From assembly GCA_937897645.1 (NCBI GenBank), contig CALCNV010000012.1, positions 1 through 28,013 on the forward strand: a stretch of 28,013 bases of DNA, written 5' to 3'. The position numbers were made by a program, and so were the translations under genes. The stretch comes from an uncultured Lysobacteraceae bacterium (GTDB taxonomy: Bacteria > Pseudomonadota > Gammaproteobacteria > Xanthomonadales > Xanthomonadaceae). Positions 21,061-28,013 of the stretch are shown piece by piece (positions within the stretch are counted from its first letter, which is position 1; every line of letters begins with the position of its first letter). The notes beneath the pieces were generated by a model. The model was not told the origin of the DNA and did not search any database. It saw only the letters and a program-made list of their open reading frames with translations.

Positions 21061-22026
21061 ATGCCCACCCTGCGCGAACGCATCACTGCCCGCATCGCCC
21101 TCCTGGCGCGACCACGCACGCCGGAAGCGCTGCCGGTGAAGCTCGACCGTCGCCGCGTGTACGTGCTGCCCACGCGCTTCGGCCTGTTCTTCACCGCGTT
21201 GTTGTTCGCGATGCTGCTGGGTGCCCTCAACTACAACAACAACCCCGCGCTGTTGTTGGCGCTGTTGCTGGGTGCTACCGGGCTGGCCAGCCTCATCGCC
21301 GCACACCTGCAGCTTTCAGGATTGCGCGTGGATGCACTGTCTGCCGAACCCGTCGCCGCCGGTACTGCATTGCAAGTGCATGTCGCCCTCTCCACCGGCG
21401 ATGCGCGCGTGCGGCGCGGCTTGCAGTTGCAGGGGGCTGGCACGCAGGCCACGGTTCCGCTGCTGTCCAGCGAGGCGGTCGTGGCCACGCTTGAAGTGGA
21501 CACGCAGCAGCGCGGATGGCTGGACCTCGGGCGCCTGCGCATTTCCAGCACGCAACCGCTGGGCCTGGCTTTTGCGTGGTCGTGGGTGTGGCCGGACGCG
21601 CCGCTGCTGGTCTACCCGACGCCCGAGTTGCAGGGCCCGCCCTTGCCGATGGGCGACGGCAGCGCCAGCCAGTCCCGCCTGCACCCGGCAGGTGATGACG
21701 TGCACCACCTGCGTGGCTACCGCGCCGGCGACCCGCGGCGCGCGATTGCATGGAAACCGTCCGCACGCCGCGATGTGTTGATGGTGCGCGAATACGAACA
21801 ACCCCTGGCCTCGGAAGTAGCACTGGACTGGCGCACGCTGTCCGCGCTGCCCTACGAGCACCGCATCCGCCGCCTGGCGCATTGGGTGGACCTGGCCGAA
21901 CGCGAGAACCGGCGCTACCGTCTGCACGTGCCCGGCCAACCCGCGCTGGGCCCTGCGCACGGCGCGGCCCATCGCCACCTCTGCCTGCGTGCACTGGCCT
22001 TGTTGCCCCATGCCGAAGCCCGCTGA
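21061..22026 (+). CDS. DUF58-domain membrane protein
   Basis: Function is unproven; DUF58 proteins have a von Willebrand A-like fold and accompany MoxR ATPases. The 321-residue product has a basic N-terminus and two transmembrane helices at about 39-57 and 62-82. A beta-rich region follows, then the DUF58 signature LRGYRAGDPRRAIAWKPSAR plus DVLMVREYEQP at about 218-245. It starts 95 bases after moxR; nothing recognisable lies in that gap. The end overlaps the next gene's start by 17 bases, so the two are translated together. Confidence 0.9.
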   Translation: MPTLRERITARIALLARPRTPEALPVKLDRRRVYVLPTRFGLFFTALLFAMLLGALNYNNNPALLLALLLGATGLASLIAAHLQLSGLRVDALSAEPVAAGTALQVHVALSTGDARVRRGLQLQGAGTQATVPLLSSEAVVATLEVDTQQRGWLDLGRLRISSTQPLGLAFAWSWVWPDAPLLVYPTPELQGPPLPMGDGSASQSRLHPAGDDVHHLRGYRAGDPRRAIAWKPSARRDVLMVREYEQPLASEVALDWRTLSALPYEHRIRRLAHWVDLAERENRRYRLHVPGQPALGPAHGAAHRHLCLRALALLPHAEAR

Positions 22027-23953
22027 CCTCGCCACCACGCAACTGGACGCCGGCAGCCGCCTGTGGACGCTGGCGAGTGCCTGCCTTGCCTTGCTGCCAC
22101 TGCTGCTGCAGTTGCCGACGGCATTGGCAATTGGAATCAGCGCCGCCGCCGCGCTGACCATCGCCCTGTCATGGCGCAAACCACTGCCGGCGCTGCTGCG
22201 CGTGTTGCTGGCGCTGGCGGTGCTGGTCGCGGTGTTTTCGCAGATGGGCCTGCGCTTTGGTCGCGATACCGGCTGCGCGTTGCTGGCGGCGATGATCGCC
22301 ATCAAGCCGTCCGAGACTTCCACCCTGCGCGATGCGCGCAGCCTGATCGGCTTTGCCCTGTTCGCGCCATTCGCGGCATTCCTGCTTGACCAGGGTCCGC
22401 TGACCATGGGCCTGGGCCTGCTTGCCGTGCTGTGCGCACTGGTCGCCTTGCAGCGGCTGGCCGACGTGGAAGGCCATGCGCTCTCCAGCACGTCTTCGCC
22501 TTTGCGCACACTGGGTGCGGTCGGGAAATTGATGGCGATCGGATTGCCATTGGCGCTGGCGGCGTTCTGGTTGTTCCCGCGGCTGGGCTCGCCGCTGTGG
22601 GGCGTACCCGAGCGCGCCGTCGCCCGGCCCGGCTTGTCGGACAACATGACGCCGGGCGAATGGCTGGACCTGATGGGCGACGACAGCCCCGCGCTGCGCG
22701 TGCAGTTCTTCGGCCCCAAGCCCGCCATGGAGGAAATGTACTGGCGGGGACCCGTGCTCTGGGATTTCGATGGACGCAGTTGGACGCAGCCTGCCTGGAT
22801 GCGCGGCATTCCACCCGCTCCGGTGACCGCGGGCAAGGTCACGTGGGACTACCAGATCGAGTTCGAACCCACCGATCGCCGGCAACTGGTTGCACTGGAT
22901 TTGCCGAATGCCGCGCCGGAGGGCTCGGCGATGTCGTTCGACTTCGGGCTCTACGCGAACCGGCCACTCAGTTCGCTCACGCGCTGGCGCCTGCAGTCAT
23001 CGCCGCCCGTGGTGTTCGAACCGGAGCTGCAAAGCACGATGCGGCAGCGCGCACTGGAATTGCCGGGCGGCTACAACCCGCGCACCCTCGCCTTGGCGGC
23101 GCAATGGCGCCAGGAAGCAGGTGATGACGATGCCGCCATCGTGCAGCGCTCACTGGACTACATCACGCGGGATTTCGGTTATACCCTGGACACGCCGTTG
23201 CCCGGGCGGCATGCCGTGGACGAATTCCTGTTCGACGAGAAAAAAGGCTACTGCGAGCATTTCAGCTCGGCCTTCGTGGTGCTGATGCGTGCGGCGGGAA
23301 TTCCTTCGCGCGTGGTCACCGGCTACGTGGGCGGCACGCGCAACGTGTTTGGCGATTACTGGATCGTGCGGCAGATGGACGCACACGCCTGGGCGGAAGT
23401 GTGGCTGTCCGGACGCGGCTGGGTGCGCGTGGACCCGACCGCCGCGGTGGCGCCCGAGCGCATCTATGACACGATTGAAGACAGGCTTGGCGCCGGCGCC
23501 GGGGCCCTGGGCGGACTGGCCAGCCTGGGTGACATCAGCGACTGGATGCGACGCGGCTGGAACGACCTGGTGCTGGGTTTCGACGCCAACCGCCAGCAAC
23601 GGCTGCTGCAACCCTTCGGCATCGATCGACTGGAAGGCAGACGCCTGGGCCTGCTGTTCGGCGTGTTCGCCCTGCTCGCGCTGGCCGCCATGGGTTGGCT
23701 GTTGGCACGTGGCGAGCGCGAACGCGACCCCGTGCTGCGTGCCTGGCACCGGCTGGGCACCCGTTACGCACGTCTCGGCCTGGGCCGCGAGCCCCACGAG
23801 CCCGCACTGGACTGGGCCGCACGGGTGGCGCAGGCGCGGCCACAGGCGGCAAATGTGCTGGTACCGCTCAGCCGCCGTTTCGCTGATTCGCGCTACGCTG
23901 CAAGCACTGGGGATCCGGACTTGGTCAACGACCTGCATCGGCACCGCCCCTGA
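22010..23953 (+). CDS. TgpA-like membrane transglutaminase-fold protein
   Basis: Related to Pseudomonas TgpA, an essential inner-membrane protein with a periplasmic transglutaminase-like domain. Its true reaction, whether transglutaminase or protease/peptidase, is unsettled. The 647-residue product has about six N-terminal helices (to about 195, DUF3488 region). The transglutaminase core has Cys415 (KKGYCEHFSSAFVVLMRAAG), His459 (DAHAWAEVWL) and Asp475 (GWVRVDPTAAV), a complete triad. One further helix (LGLLFGVFALLALAAMGWLL) precedes a cytoplasmic DUF4129-like tail. The ATG lies inside the DUF58 gene. Third gene of the MoxR operon, and probably its effector. Confidence 0.92.
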   Translation: MPKPADLATTQLDAGSRLWTLASACLALLPLLLQLPTALAIGISAAAALTIALSWRKPLPALLRVLLALAVLVAVFSQMGLRFGRDTGCALLAAMIAIKPSETSTLRDARSLIGFALFAPFAAFLLDQGPLTMGLGLLAVLCALVALQRLADVEGHALSSTSSPLRTLGAVGKLMAIGLPLALAAFWLFPRLGSPLWGVPERAVARPGLSDNMTPGEWLDLMGDDSPALRVQFFGPKPAMEEMYWRGPVLWDFDGRSWTQPAWMRGIPPAPVTAGKVTWDYQIEFEPTDRRQLVALDLPNAAPEGSAMSFDFGLYANRPLSSLTRWRLQSSPPVVFEPELQSTMRQRALELPGGYNPRTLALAAQWRQEAGDDDAAIVQRSLDYITRDFGYTLDTPLPGRHAVDEFLFDEKKGYCEHFSSAFVVLMRAAGIPSRVVTGYVGGTRNVFGDYWIVRQMDAHAWAEVWLSGRGWVRVDPTAAVAPERIYDTIEDRLGAGAGALGGLASLGDISDWMRRGWNDLVLGFDANRQQRLLQPFGIDRLEGRRLGLLFGVFALLALAAMGWLLARGERERDPVLRAWHRLGTRYARLGLGREPHEPALDWAARVAQARPQAANVLVPLSRRFADSRYAASTGDPDLVNDLHRHRP

Positions 23954-23971
23954 CTCATCAGGAGATCCGCC

Positions 23972-24499
23972 ATGAACACTCCACTCCGCTTCCTCGCGCT
24001 CGCTGCTTCCACCCTGCTCCTCGGTGCCTGCGCCACCGCGCCCCAGCCGCTGCAGGGCGCTTTCGTCCCCATGACGCCGCAAGGCGCGGTCAATGCGAAC
24101 CAGATCGGCGCGGTCGTGCGCTGGGGTGGCCGCATCGTCCAGACCGTGCCGGGCCAGGACAGCACCTGCTTCCAGATGATCTCGCGGCCGCTGGGCGGCA
24201 CCGGGCGCCCACTGAGCAGCGCGCCCGACGTGACCGATGGCCGTTTCGTCGCATGCCGCCAGGGCTTCTACGATCCCGCCGTGTTCACCGCAGGCCGGGA
24301 AGTGACCTTCATGGGTCGCGTGGACGGCGTGGAATCCACCCGCATCGGCGAATTCGACTACCGCCTGCCGCGCATGGCCGCCGACGTGGTCTACCTGTGG
24401 CCGGTCGTGAACAACGTACGGGTCATCCACCCCTCGCCGTTCTACGATCCCTTCTGGGGCCCCAGGTGGGGTCCGCGCTGGGGCATGTGGGGCTGGTAA
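23972..24499 (+). CDS. slp: Slp-family outer-membrane lipoprotein
   Basis: Slp proteins are starvation- or stress-inducible outer-membrane lipoproteins of unclear function. The 175-residue product has a signal peptide ending LLLGAC with lipidation Cys20. The Slp core follows (IGAVVRWGGRIVQTV, CFQMISRPLGGTGRP, GRFVACRQGFYDP, FTAGREVTFMGRVDG, FDYRLPRMAADVVYLWP). The tail FYDPFWGPRWGPRWGMWGW is an unusually Trp/Gly/Arg-rich repeat. AGGAG lies 8 bases before the ATG, 18 bases after the TgpA-like gene, so it may be cotranscribed. A strong terminator follows. Confidence 0.88.
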   Translation: MNTPLRFLALAASTLLLGACATAPQPLQGAFVPMTPQGAVNANQIGAVVRWGGRIVQTVPGQDSTCFQMISRPLGGTGRPLSSAPDVTDGRFVACRQGFYDPAVFTAGREVTFMGRVDGVESTRIGEFDYRLPRMAADVVYLWPVVNNVRVIHPSPFYDPFWGPRWGPRWGMWGW

Positions 24500-24522
24500 G
24501 CCACTACAAACCCACCACAAAG

Positions 24523-24549
24523 AACGCCGCTCCCATGGGCGGCGTTTTT
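24523..24549. terminator. Bidirectional intrinsic terminator between slp and the HIT gene
   Basis: AACGCCGC and GCGGCGTT form an 8-bp stem with an 8-nt loop. TTTTTG follows on the plus strand and TTCTTTG on the minus strand. It lies between two convergent genes and probably serves both. Confidence 0.85.
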
Positions 24550-24552
24550 GTT

Positions 24553-24903
24553 TCAGGGCGTACCGAAATGCCCCAGTTGCGCGCCTGCCAGCAGATGCAG
24601 GTGAAGGTGGAACACGGTTTGCCCCGCGTCCTCGCGGCAGTTCATCACCACGCGGTAGCCGTTTTCCGCCAAGCCCTGCGCGCGCGCATACGACGCAGCG
24701 GCCAGCACCAGTCGTCCGACCAGCGCAGCCTGTCCTGGCTGCAGGTCATCCATGGTCGCGATCAGTTCGTTCTTCGGAATGAACAGCACGTGCACCGGCG
24801 CCTGCGGCGCGATGTCCTTGAAACCCAGCACCTCGTCGTCTTCGTAAACAATCGTGGCGGGGATTTCACGGCGAATGATCTTACCGAACAGCGTGTCGTT
24901 CAT
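24553..24903 (-). CDS. HIT-family (histidine triad) nucleotide-binding protein
   Basis: Purine nucleotide phosphoramidase/hydrolase family of the HinT type. The 116-residue product has the family N-terminus MNDTLFGKIIRREIPATIVY plus EDD, then FKDIAPQAPVHVLFIPK. The histidine triad is VFHLHLHLL near the C-terminus; this His-x-His-x-His carries the nucleophile. AAGGA lies 10 bases before the ATG. It is downstream of recR on the same strand, with a REP pair between them. HinT is the closest named relative; the physiological substrate is not known. Confidence 0.92.
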   Translation of the reverse strand: MNDTLFGKIIRREIPATIVYEDDEVLGFKDIAPQAPVHVLFIPKNELIATMDDLQPGQAALVGRLVLAAASYARAQGLAENGYRVVMNCREDAGQTVFHLHLHLLAGAQLGHFGTP

Positions 24904-24933
24904 GGACGTGCATTCCTTAGACCGGGATACCAA

Positions 24934-25016
24934 TGGTAGGAGCGCCCCATGGGCGCGAGCTCTTGCCTTTCGTCCAAATTTGAAAAAAAGCTCGCGCCCA
25001 TGGGGCGCTCCTACCA
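24934..25016. repeat. REP pair (BIME), type A second copy, between recR and the HIT gene
   Basis: Arms 24934-24961 and 24989-25016 are exact 28-bp reverse complements around a 27-nt A+T-rich centre. The arm sequence matches the copy at 10371-10455 through GTAGGAGCGCCC-CAT and the GGGCGCGAGC tail; only the outermost base differs. Confidence 0.87.
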
Positions 25017-25026
25017 CGCGGGGGTT

Positions 25027-25626
25027 TTACAACGGCATTTCGCTGCGGGTGCCGAAAGCATGCGACAGCGTGCCGCGGTCCACGTATTCAAGCTCACCGC
25101 CCAACGGTACGCCATGGGTGAGGCGACTCGGGTGCACACCCTGCTGGCGCGCAAGCTGCGCGAGATAGTGCGCGGTCGCCTCGCCCTCGACGGTGGGATT
25201 GGTGGCGATGATCAACTCGGTGACTTCGCCCTTCCCCAATCGCGCCGACAGCGCATCCAACCCAAGTTCGCGCGGGCCGATGCCATCCAGCGGCGACAGC
25301 CGGCCCTGCAGGATGAAATACAGGCCGCGATAGCCGGTGGCCTGTTCAATCGCCAGGCGATCCGCAGGCGATTCCACTGCGCACAGCAAGTGCTGGTCGC
25401 GGCTGGAATTGGCGCAGATCGCGCAGACCTCGGTTTCGGTGAAGTCGCGGCAGTGCGCGCAGTGACCGATCTGGTCCAGCGCAACGCCGAGGATCTCGGC
25501 CAGTCGCTTGCCGCCTTCGCGCTCGCGTTCCAGCAAATGGTAGGCCATGCGCTGTGCGGTCTTCTGGCCAACGCCAGGCAGCACGCGCAAGGCTTCGATC
25601 AGTTGTTCGAGCAGGGACATATTCAT
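25027..25626 (-). CDS. recR: Recombination mediator protein RecR
   Basis: Acts with RecF and RecO to load RecA on gapped DNA. The 199-residue product has the helix-hairpin-helix LRVLPGVGQKTAQRMAYH (about 13-30) and a zinc finger with Cys56, Cys59, Cys68 and Cys71. The Toprim domain runs about 80-175, with VVESPAD-like CAVESPADRLAIE and EVTELIIATNPTVEGEATAHYL. The C-terminus ends GGELEYVDRGTLSHAF. No clear Shine-Dalgarno is seen; ATG 25620 is an alternative two codons in. Third gene of dnaX-ybaB-recR, a widespread order. Confidence 0.96.
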   Translation of the reverse strand: MNMSLLEQLIEALRVLPGVGQKTAQRMAYHLLEREREGGKRLAEILGVALDQIGHCAHCRDFTETEVCAICANSSRDQHLLCAVESPADRLAIEQATGYRGLYFILQGRLSPLDGIGPRELGLDALSARLGKGEVTELIIATNPTVEGEATAHYLAQLARQQGVHPSRLTHGVPLGGELEYVDRGTLSHAFGTRSEMPL

Positions 25627-25645
25627 GGAATGGAAGCAGTACGAA

Positions 25646-25966
25646 TCAGAACGGCAGCTTCATCCCGGGCGGCAACTGCATGCCGGCGGTGGCCGCGCCC
25701 AGCTTGCTCTTCGATTCCGCATCAATCTTGTTAACCGCATCATTGAAAGCCGCGGCGATCAGGTCTTCGGCCATTTCCGGGTCGGACAGCACGCTGGGAT
25801 CGATGCGCACCTTGCGGCACTCCTTCGCGCCGGTCAGGGTCACGCTGACCATGCCACCACCCGCGTTGCCGGTGACTTCCAGGTTGGCCAGTTCTTCCTG
25901 CGCACGCTGCATGTTTTCCTGCATCTTCTGCGCTTGCTGCATCAGCTGGGCGATATTTCCACGCAT
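25646..25966 (-). CDS. ybaB: YbaB/EbfC nucleoid-associated protein
   Basis: Small homodimeric DNA-binding protein associated with the nucleoid. The 106-residue product begins MRGNIAQLMQQAQKMQENMQ and has a long amphipathic helix followed by VSVTLTGAKECRKVRIDPSV and DLIAAAFNDAVNKIDAES. The C-terminus is Gly/Met/Pro-rich (GMQLPPGMKLPF), all family hallmarks. It starts 5 bases after dnaX and precedes recR by 19 bases, so the three are surely one transcript. Confidence 0.96.
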   Translation of the reverse strand: MRGNIAQLMQQAQKMQENMQRAQEELANLEVTGNAGGGMVSVTLTGAKECRKVRIDPSVLSDPEMAEDLIAAAFNDAVNKIDAESKSKLGAATAGMQLPPGMKLPF

Positions 25967-25971
25967 GTCAA

Positions 25972-27717
25972 TTACTCATCCAAAGGGCGAATGGAATCCG
26001 GAACGACCTTGGCGCCGTGTTGCTGGATCAGGCGCTGCACGTCCGGGTTGTTCATGAAATTTTCTTCGGCGGCGGTCTGCCGCGCATCACGCTGGCGATG
26101 GCTGCGTTGTTGCAATGTTTCCGACGCGGCGAGCGCGTTCTCGAACACGATCTTGGGCGCGGTCCCGCACTTCTTTTCCAACACGCTGGCCAGCTCCGCC
26201 AGCGACCTTTCGGAACGCAGGTAGTCCAGTCCGGCTTCCAGCGACAGGCGCATCACGCCTGCGTTGAAATCGATGAAGGCGGCGTTCTCGGCCAGCTGCT
26301 TCGCCGCGCCCTTCATGCCGCTGTGCGCGGCGAAGTGCAGCCAGTCGTCGGCGGTGGCGATGGCGGCGATCTCAACCGTGGCCGCAACGACCACAGGCTC
26401 CGGCACGGCGAGTGTCGAAACCATGGGAGTCGCCATGGCCGGTGGATCTTCGCTCCAGGGAACCGAGACCACGGGCGCAGCTTGCGCCTTTGCTACGACG
26501 GGAGGAGCGGCCACGCTCGCCGCCACCACCGGCGCAGAGGCGCGTGTCGGCGTTGGCGTTGGCGTTGCAACCGGTGGCGAAGCCGGCGATGCCGCTGCAG
26601 CGGGTTCATTGCTGCTGTCCCCCGCCCCGGCCGGACGGAACGCCAACATGCGCAGCACGCTCATTTCGAAACCGACGCGCGTGCTGGGTGCGAGATACAG
26701 GTCGCGACGTCCATTGACCGCCATCTGGTACCAAAGCTGCACGACTTCGGGACGCAGGCGCTGTGCGAACACCTCGACGTCGATGCCGTCCGCTTCGATG
26801 CCTACCGTCGGCACCAGCTGGCGCACCTGGATGCGGTGCAAGGCTTCGGCCAGTGCATCGAGTACGCCATTCCAGTCCGGCGAAAATTCGGCGAGCGCAG
26901 TCACGATCCCAAGCAAGCGGGCGCCGTCCGCATCGGCCAGGGCATCGAGCATCGCGCCGACCTGGGTACGATCGACGGTACCGAGCATGGTGCGCACGCC
27001 TTCCTCGCGCAGCGGCCCACCGTCGCCACTGCCGGTGTAGGCAATGGCCTGGTCCAGCAATGACAGGCCGTCGCGCAGGCTGCCATCGGCGGCCTTGGCG
27101 ATCTGGCGGATGGCGCTGTCATCGGCGGCGATGCCTTCGGCACCGAGGATCTTGCTGATCTGCCCGGAAATCTGGTCTTCGTCCAACCGCTTCAGGTTGA
27201 ACTGCAGGCAGCGCGACAACACGGTGACCGGCAGCTTCTGCGGATCGGTGGTGGCCAGCAGGAACTTCACGTGCCCCGGTGGCTCTTCCAGCGTTTTCAG
27301 CAGCGCATTGAAGGCGGCCTTGGACAGCATGTGCACTTCGTCGATCAGGTAGACTTTGAACTTGCCGCGCGACGGCATGTACTGCGCGTTCTCGATCACT
27401 TCGCGCACATCGTCCACGCCGGTGTTGGACGCGGCATCGATTTCCAGCAGATCAAGATAGCGGCCCGAATCGATGTCCAGGCAGGTCGAACACTGGCCGC
27501 AGGGTTCGGCGCTGGTGCCTTCCTCGCAATTCAGCGACTTGGCGAAGATGCGCGCGATGGTGGTCTTGCCGACGCCGCGCGTGCCGGTGAACAAGAAGGC
27601 GTGGTGGACGCGGCCGCTGTCCAGGGCATTGGTCAGGGCACGGACCACGTGTTCCTGCCCGACCAGCTCGGAAAAACGCTTCGGGCGCCACTTACGGGCA
27701 AGGACGAGGTAGGACAT
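25972..27717 (-). CDS. dnaX: DNA polymerase III subunit tau/gamma (DnaX)
   Basis: ATPase of the clamp loader; tau also bridges polymerase cores and DnaB. In the 581-residue product, Walker A is GTRGVGKT (45-52) and the zinc module uses Cys64, Cys73, Cys76 and Cys79. Walker B is LIDEVHML (124-131) and the SRC motif is at 168-170. Domain III extends to about 370. A Pro/Ala/Thr/Val-rich linker (about 375-470) leads to a tau C-terminal domain ending PDSIRPLDE. No A-rich slippery heptamer like the E. coli gamma frameshift site is visible, so a separate gamma form is not supported here. The ATG at 27717 opens with the conserved MSYLVLARKWRPKRFSELVG; its ribosome site is weak. Confidence 0.96.
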   Translation of the reverse strand: MSYLVLARKWRPKRFSELVGQEHVVRALTNALDSGRVHHAFLFTGTRGVGKTTIARIFAKSLNCEEGTSAEPCGQCSTCLDIDSGRYLDLLEIDAASNTGVDDVREVIENAQYMPSRGKFKVYLIDEVHMLSKAAFNALLKTLEEPPGHVKFLLATTDPQKLPVTVLSRCLQFNLKRLDEDQISGQISKILGAEGIAADDSAIRQIAKAADGSLRDGLSLLDQAIAYTGSGDGGPLREEGVRTMLGTVDRTQVGAMLDALADADGARLLGIVTALAEFSPDWNGVLDALAEALHRIQVRQLVPTVGIEADGIDVEVFAQRLRPEVVQLWYQMAVNGRRDLYLAPSTRVGFEMSVLRMLAFRPAGAGDSSNEPAAAASPASPPVATPTPTPTRASAPVVAASVAAPPVVAKAQAAPVVSVPWSEDPPAMATPMVSTLAVPEPVVVAATVEIAAIATADDWLHFAAHSGMKGAAKQLAENAAFIDFNAGVMRLSLEAGLDYLRSERSLAELASVLEKKCGTAPKIVFENALAASETLQQRSHRQRDARQTAAEENFMNNPDVQRLIQQHGAKVVPDSIRPLDE

Positions 27718-27870
27718 CAGGCAGCCGTTTCCATCGGAATGGCCATTGTGCCGCGCCGGGCAGATCGTTCCAAGGAAAGAATCTCCCGGCCCGTACGCAC
27801 GAAGCCGGATATGAATGGCCTGCGGAATCCACGCTGGCACGCGGGACTCGCAATAAATCCCGGTGGCGGC

Positions 27871-27883
27871 TAGAATTCGCGGC
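27871..27883 (+). promoter_or_regulatory. tRNA-Ser promoter -10 with GC-rich discriminator
   Basis: TAGAAT (5 of 6 of the -10 consensus) is followed by TCGCGGC, a GC-rich discriminator typical of stringently controlled stable-RNA promoters. It lies about 35-40 bases before the mature tRNA. The -35 region 17 bases upstream (TCGCAA) is poor. Confidence 0.5.
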
Positions 27884-27916
27884 CCTGAAAGCGGCTTTGC
27901 GCCGGTTCCAGGTTCC

Positions 27917-28009
27917 GGAGAGGTGTCCGAGCGGTTGAAGGAGCACGCCTGGAAAGTGTGTAAGCGTCTAAACCGCGCTTCGGGGGTTCGAATCCCCCTC
28001 TCTCCGCCA
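27917..28009 (+). tRNA. tRNA-Ser(GGA)
   Basis: Decodes UCC/UCU. The acceptor stem GGAGAGG pairs with TCTCTCC (27999-28005, one G-T pair), followed by discriminator G28006 and an encoded CCA at 28007-28009. The anticodon arm is CACGC-CTGGAAA-GTGTG with anticodon GGA at 27951-27953. A long variable arm (about 27961-27981), as expected for a class II tRNA, precedes the T arm GGGGG-TTCGAAT-CCCCC. It is divergent from dnaX. Confidence 0.96.
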
Positions 28010-28013
28010 GATA

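Noticed and set aside
23150..24520. 456-codon minus-strand frame opposite the TgpA-like and slp genes
   Set aside because: No recognisable motifs and spans two real genes and their junction.
25972..27717. Search for a programmed -1 frameshift site in dnaX
   Set aside because: No A AAA AAG-type heptamer in frame; short A-runs such as at about 26057 and 26170 do not fit X-XXY-YYZ or lie near the C-terminus.
1..28013. CRISPR array, rRNA, insertion sequence or phage genes
   Set aside because: No spaced direct repeats, rRNA signatures, transposase or phage motifs were found on reading both strands.

Overview
The window looks like a chromosomal segment of a high-GC gammaproteobacterium of the Xanthomonadaceae/Lysobacteraceae (Lysobacter, Luteimonas, Thermomonas or Pseudoxanthomonas type). 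The evidence is gene order (rpoE-rseA-mucD-lepA; yceD-rpmF-fabHDG-acpP-fabF-pabB-mltG-tmk-holB-pilZ), protein sequence character (for example RecR, PilZ and DnaX) and REP-type palindromes. Nearly all of it is core genome. I found no rRNA, CRISPR array, prophage or insertion sequence.

Layout. 1-3462 (minus strand): the envelope-stress cluster rpoE, rseA, mucD, then the 5' end of lepA cut by the window edge. A good sigma-E-type promoter precedes rpoE. 3693-5999 (plus): a FadB/FadJ-like beta-oxidation enzyme, a clear terminator and a 57-residue two-helix membrane protein. 6000-7115: an accessory pocket with a decayed XRE-type antitoxin gene and a conspicuously A+T-rich gene for a zinc-ribbon/RDD membrane protein. 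7151-17406 (minus): a fatty-acid-synthesis superoperon read yceD, rpmF, fabH, fabD, fabG, acpP, fabF, pabB, mltG, tmk, holB, pilZ. It couples ribosomal protein L32, type II fatty acid synthesis, folate precursor synthesis, peptidoglycan processing, dTMP phosphorylation, the clamp loader and type IV pilus assembly. A near-consensus sigma-70 promoter lies so close to the yceD ATG that the mRNA should be almost leaderless. 17528-18097 (plus): the divergent yceF. 18119-19957 (minus): a GT39/ArnT-like membrane glycosyltransferase. 20012-24499 (plus): a MoxR ATPase, DUF58 protein and transglutaminase-like membrane protein, followed by an Slp-type lipoprotein. 24553-27717 (minus): dnaX-ybaB-recR and a HIT-family gene. 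27917-28009 (plus): tRNA-Ser(GGA).

The most interesting non-coding signal is a set of four long, perfect inverted repeats at junctions between co-directional minus-strand genes: holB/tmk, mltG/pabB, pabB/fabF and hit/recR. Three share one REP design, a GTAG-like tetranucleotide 5' of a small hairpin, paired head-to-head. Their hairpin stems differ by compensatory base changes. One of them supplies the stop codon of pabB.

I did not see a dedicated, previously undescribed multi-gene system such as a defence or biosynthetic island. The findings are regulatory or structural oddities in an otherwise familiar region. Coordinates come from reading the sequence directly; starts without a clear ribosome binding site are flagged.
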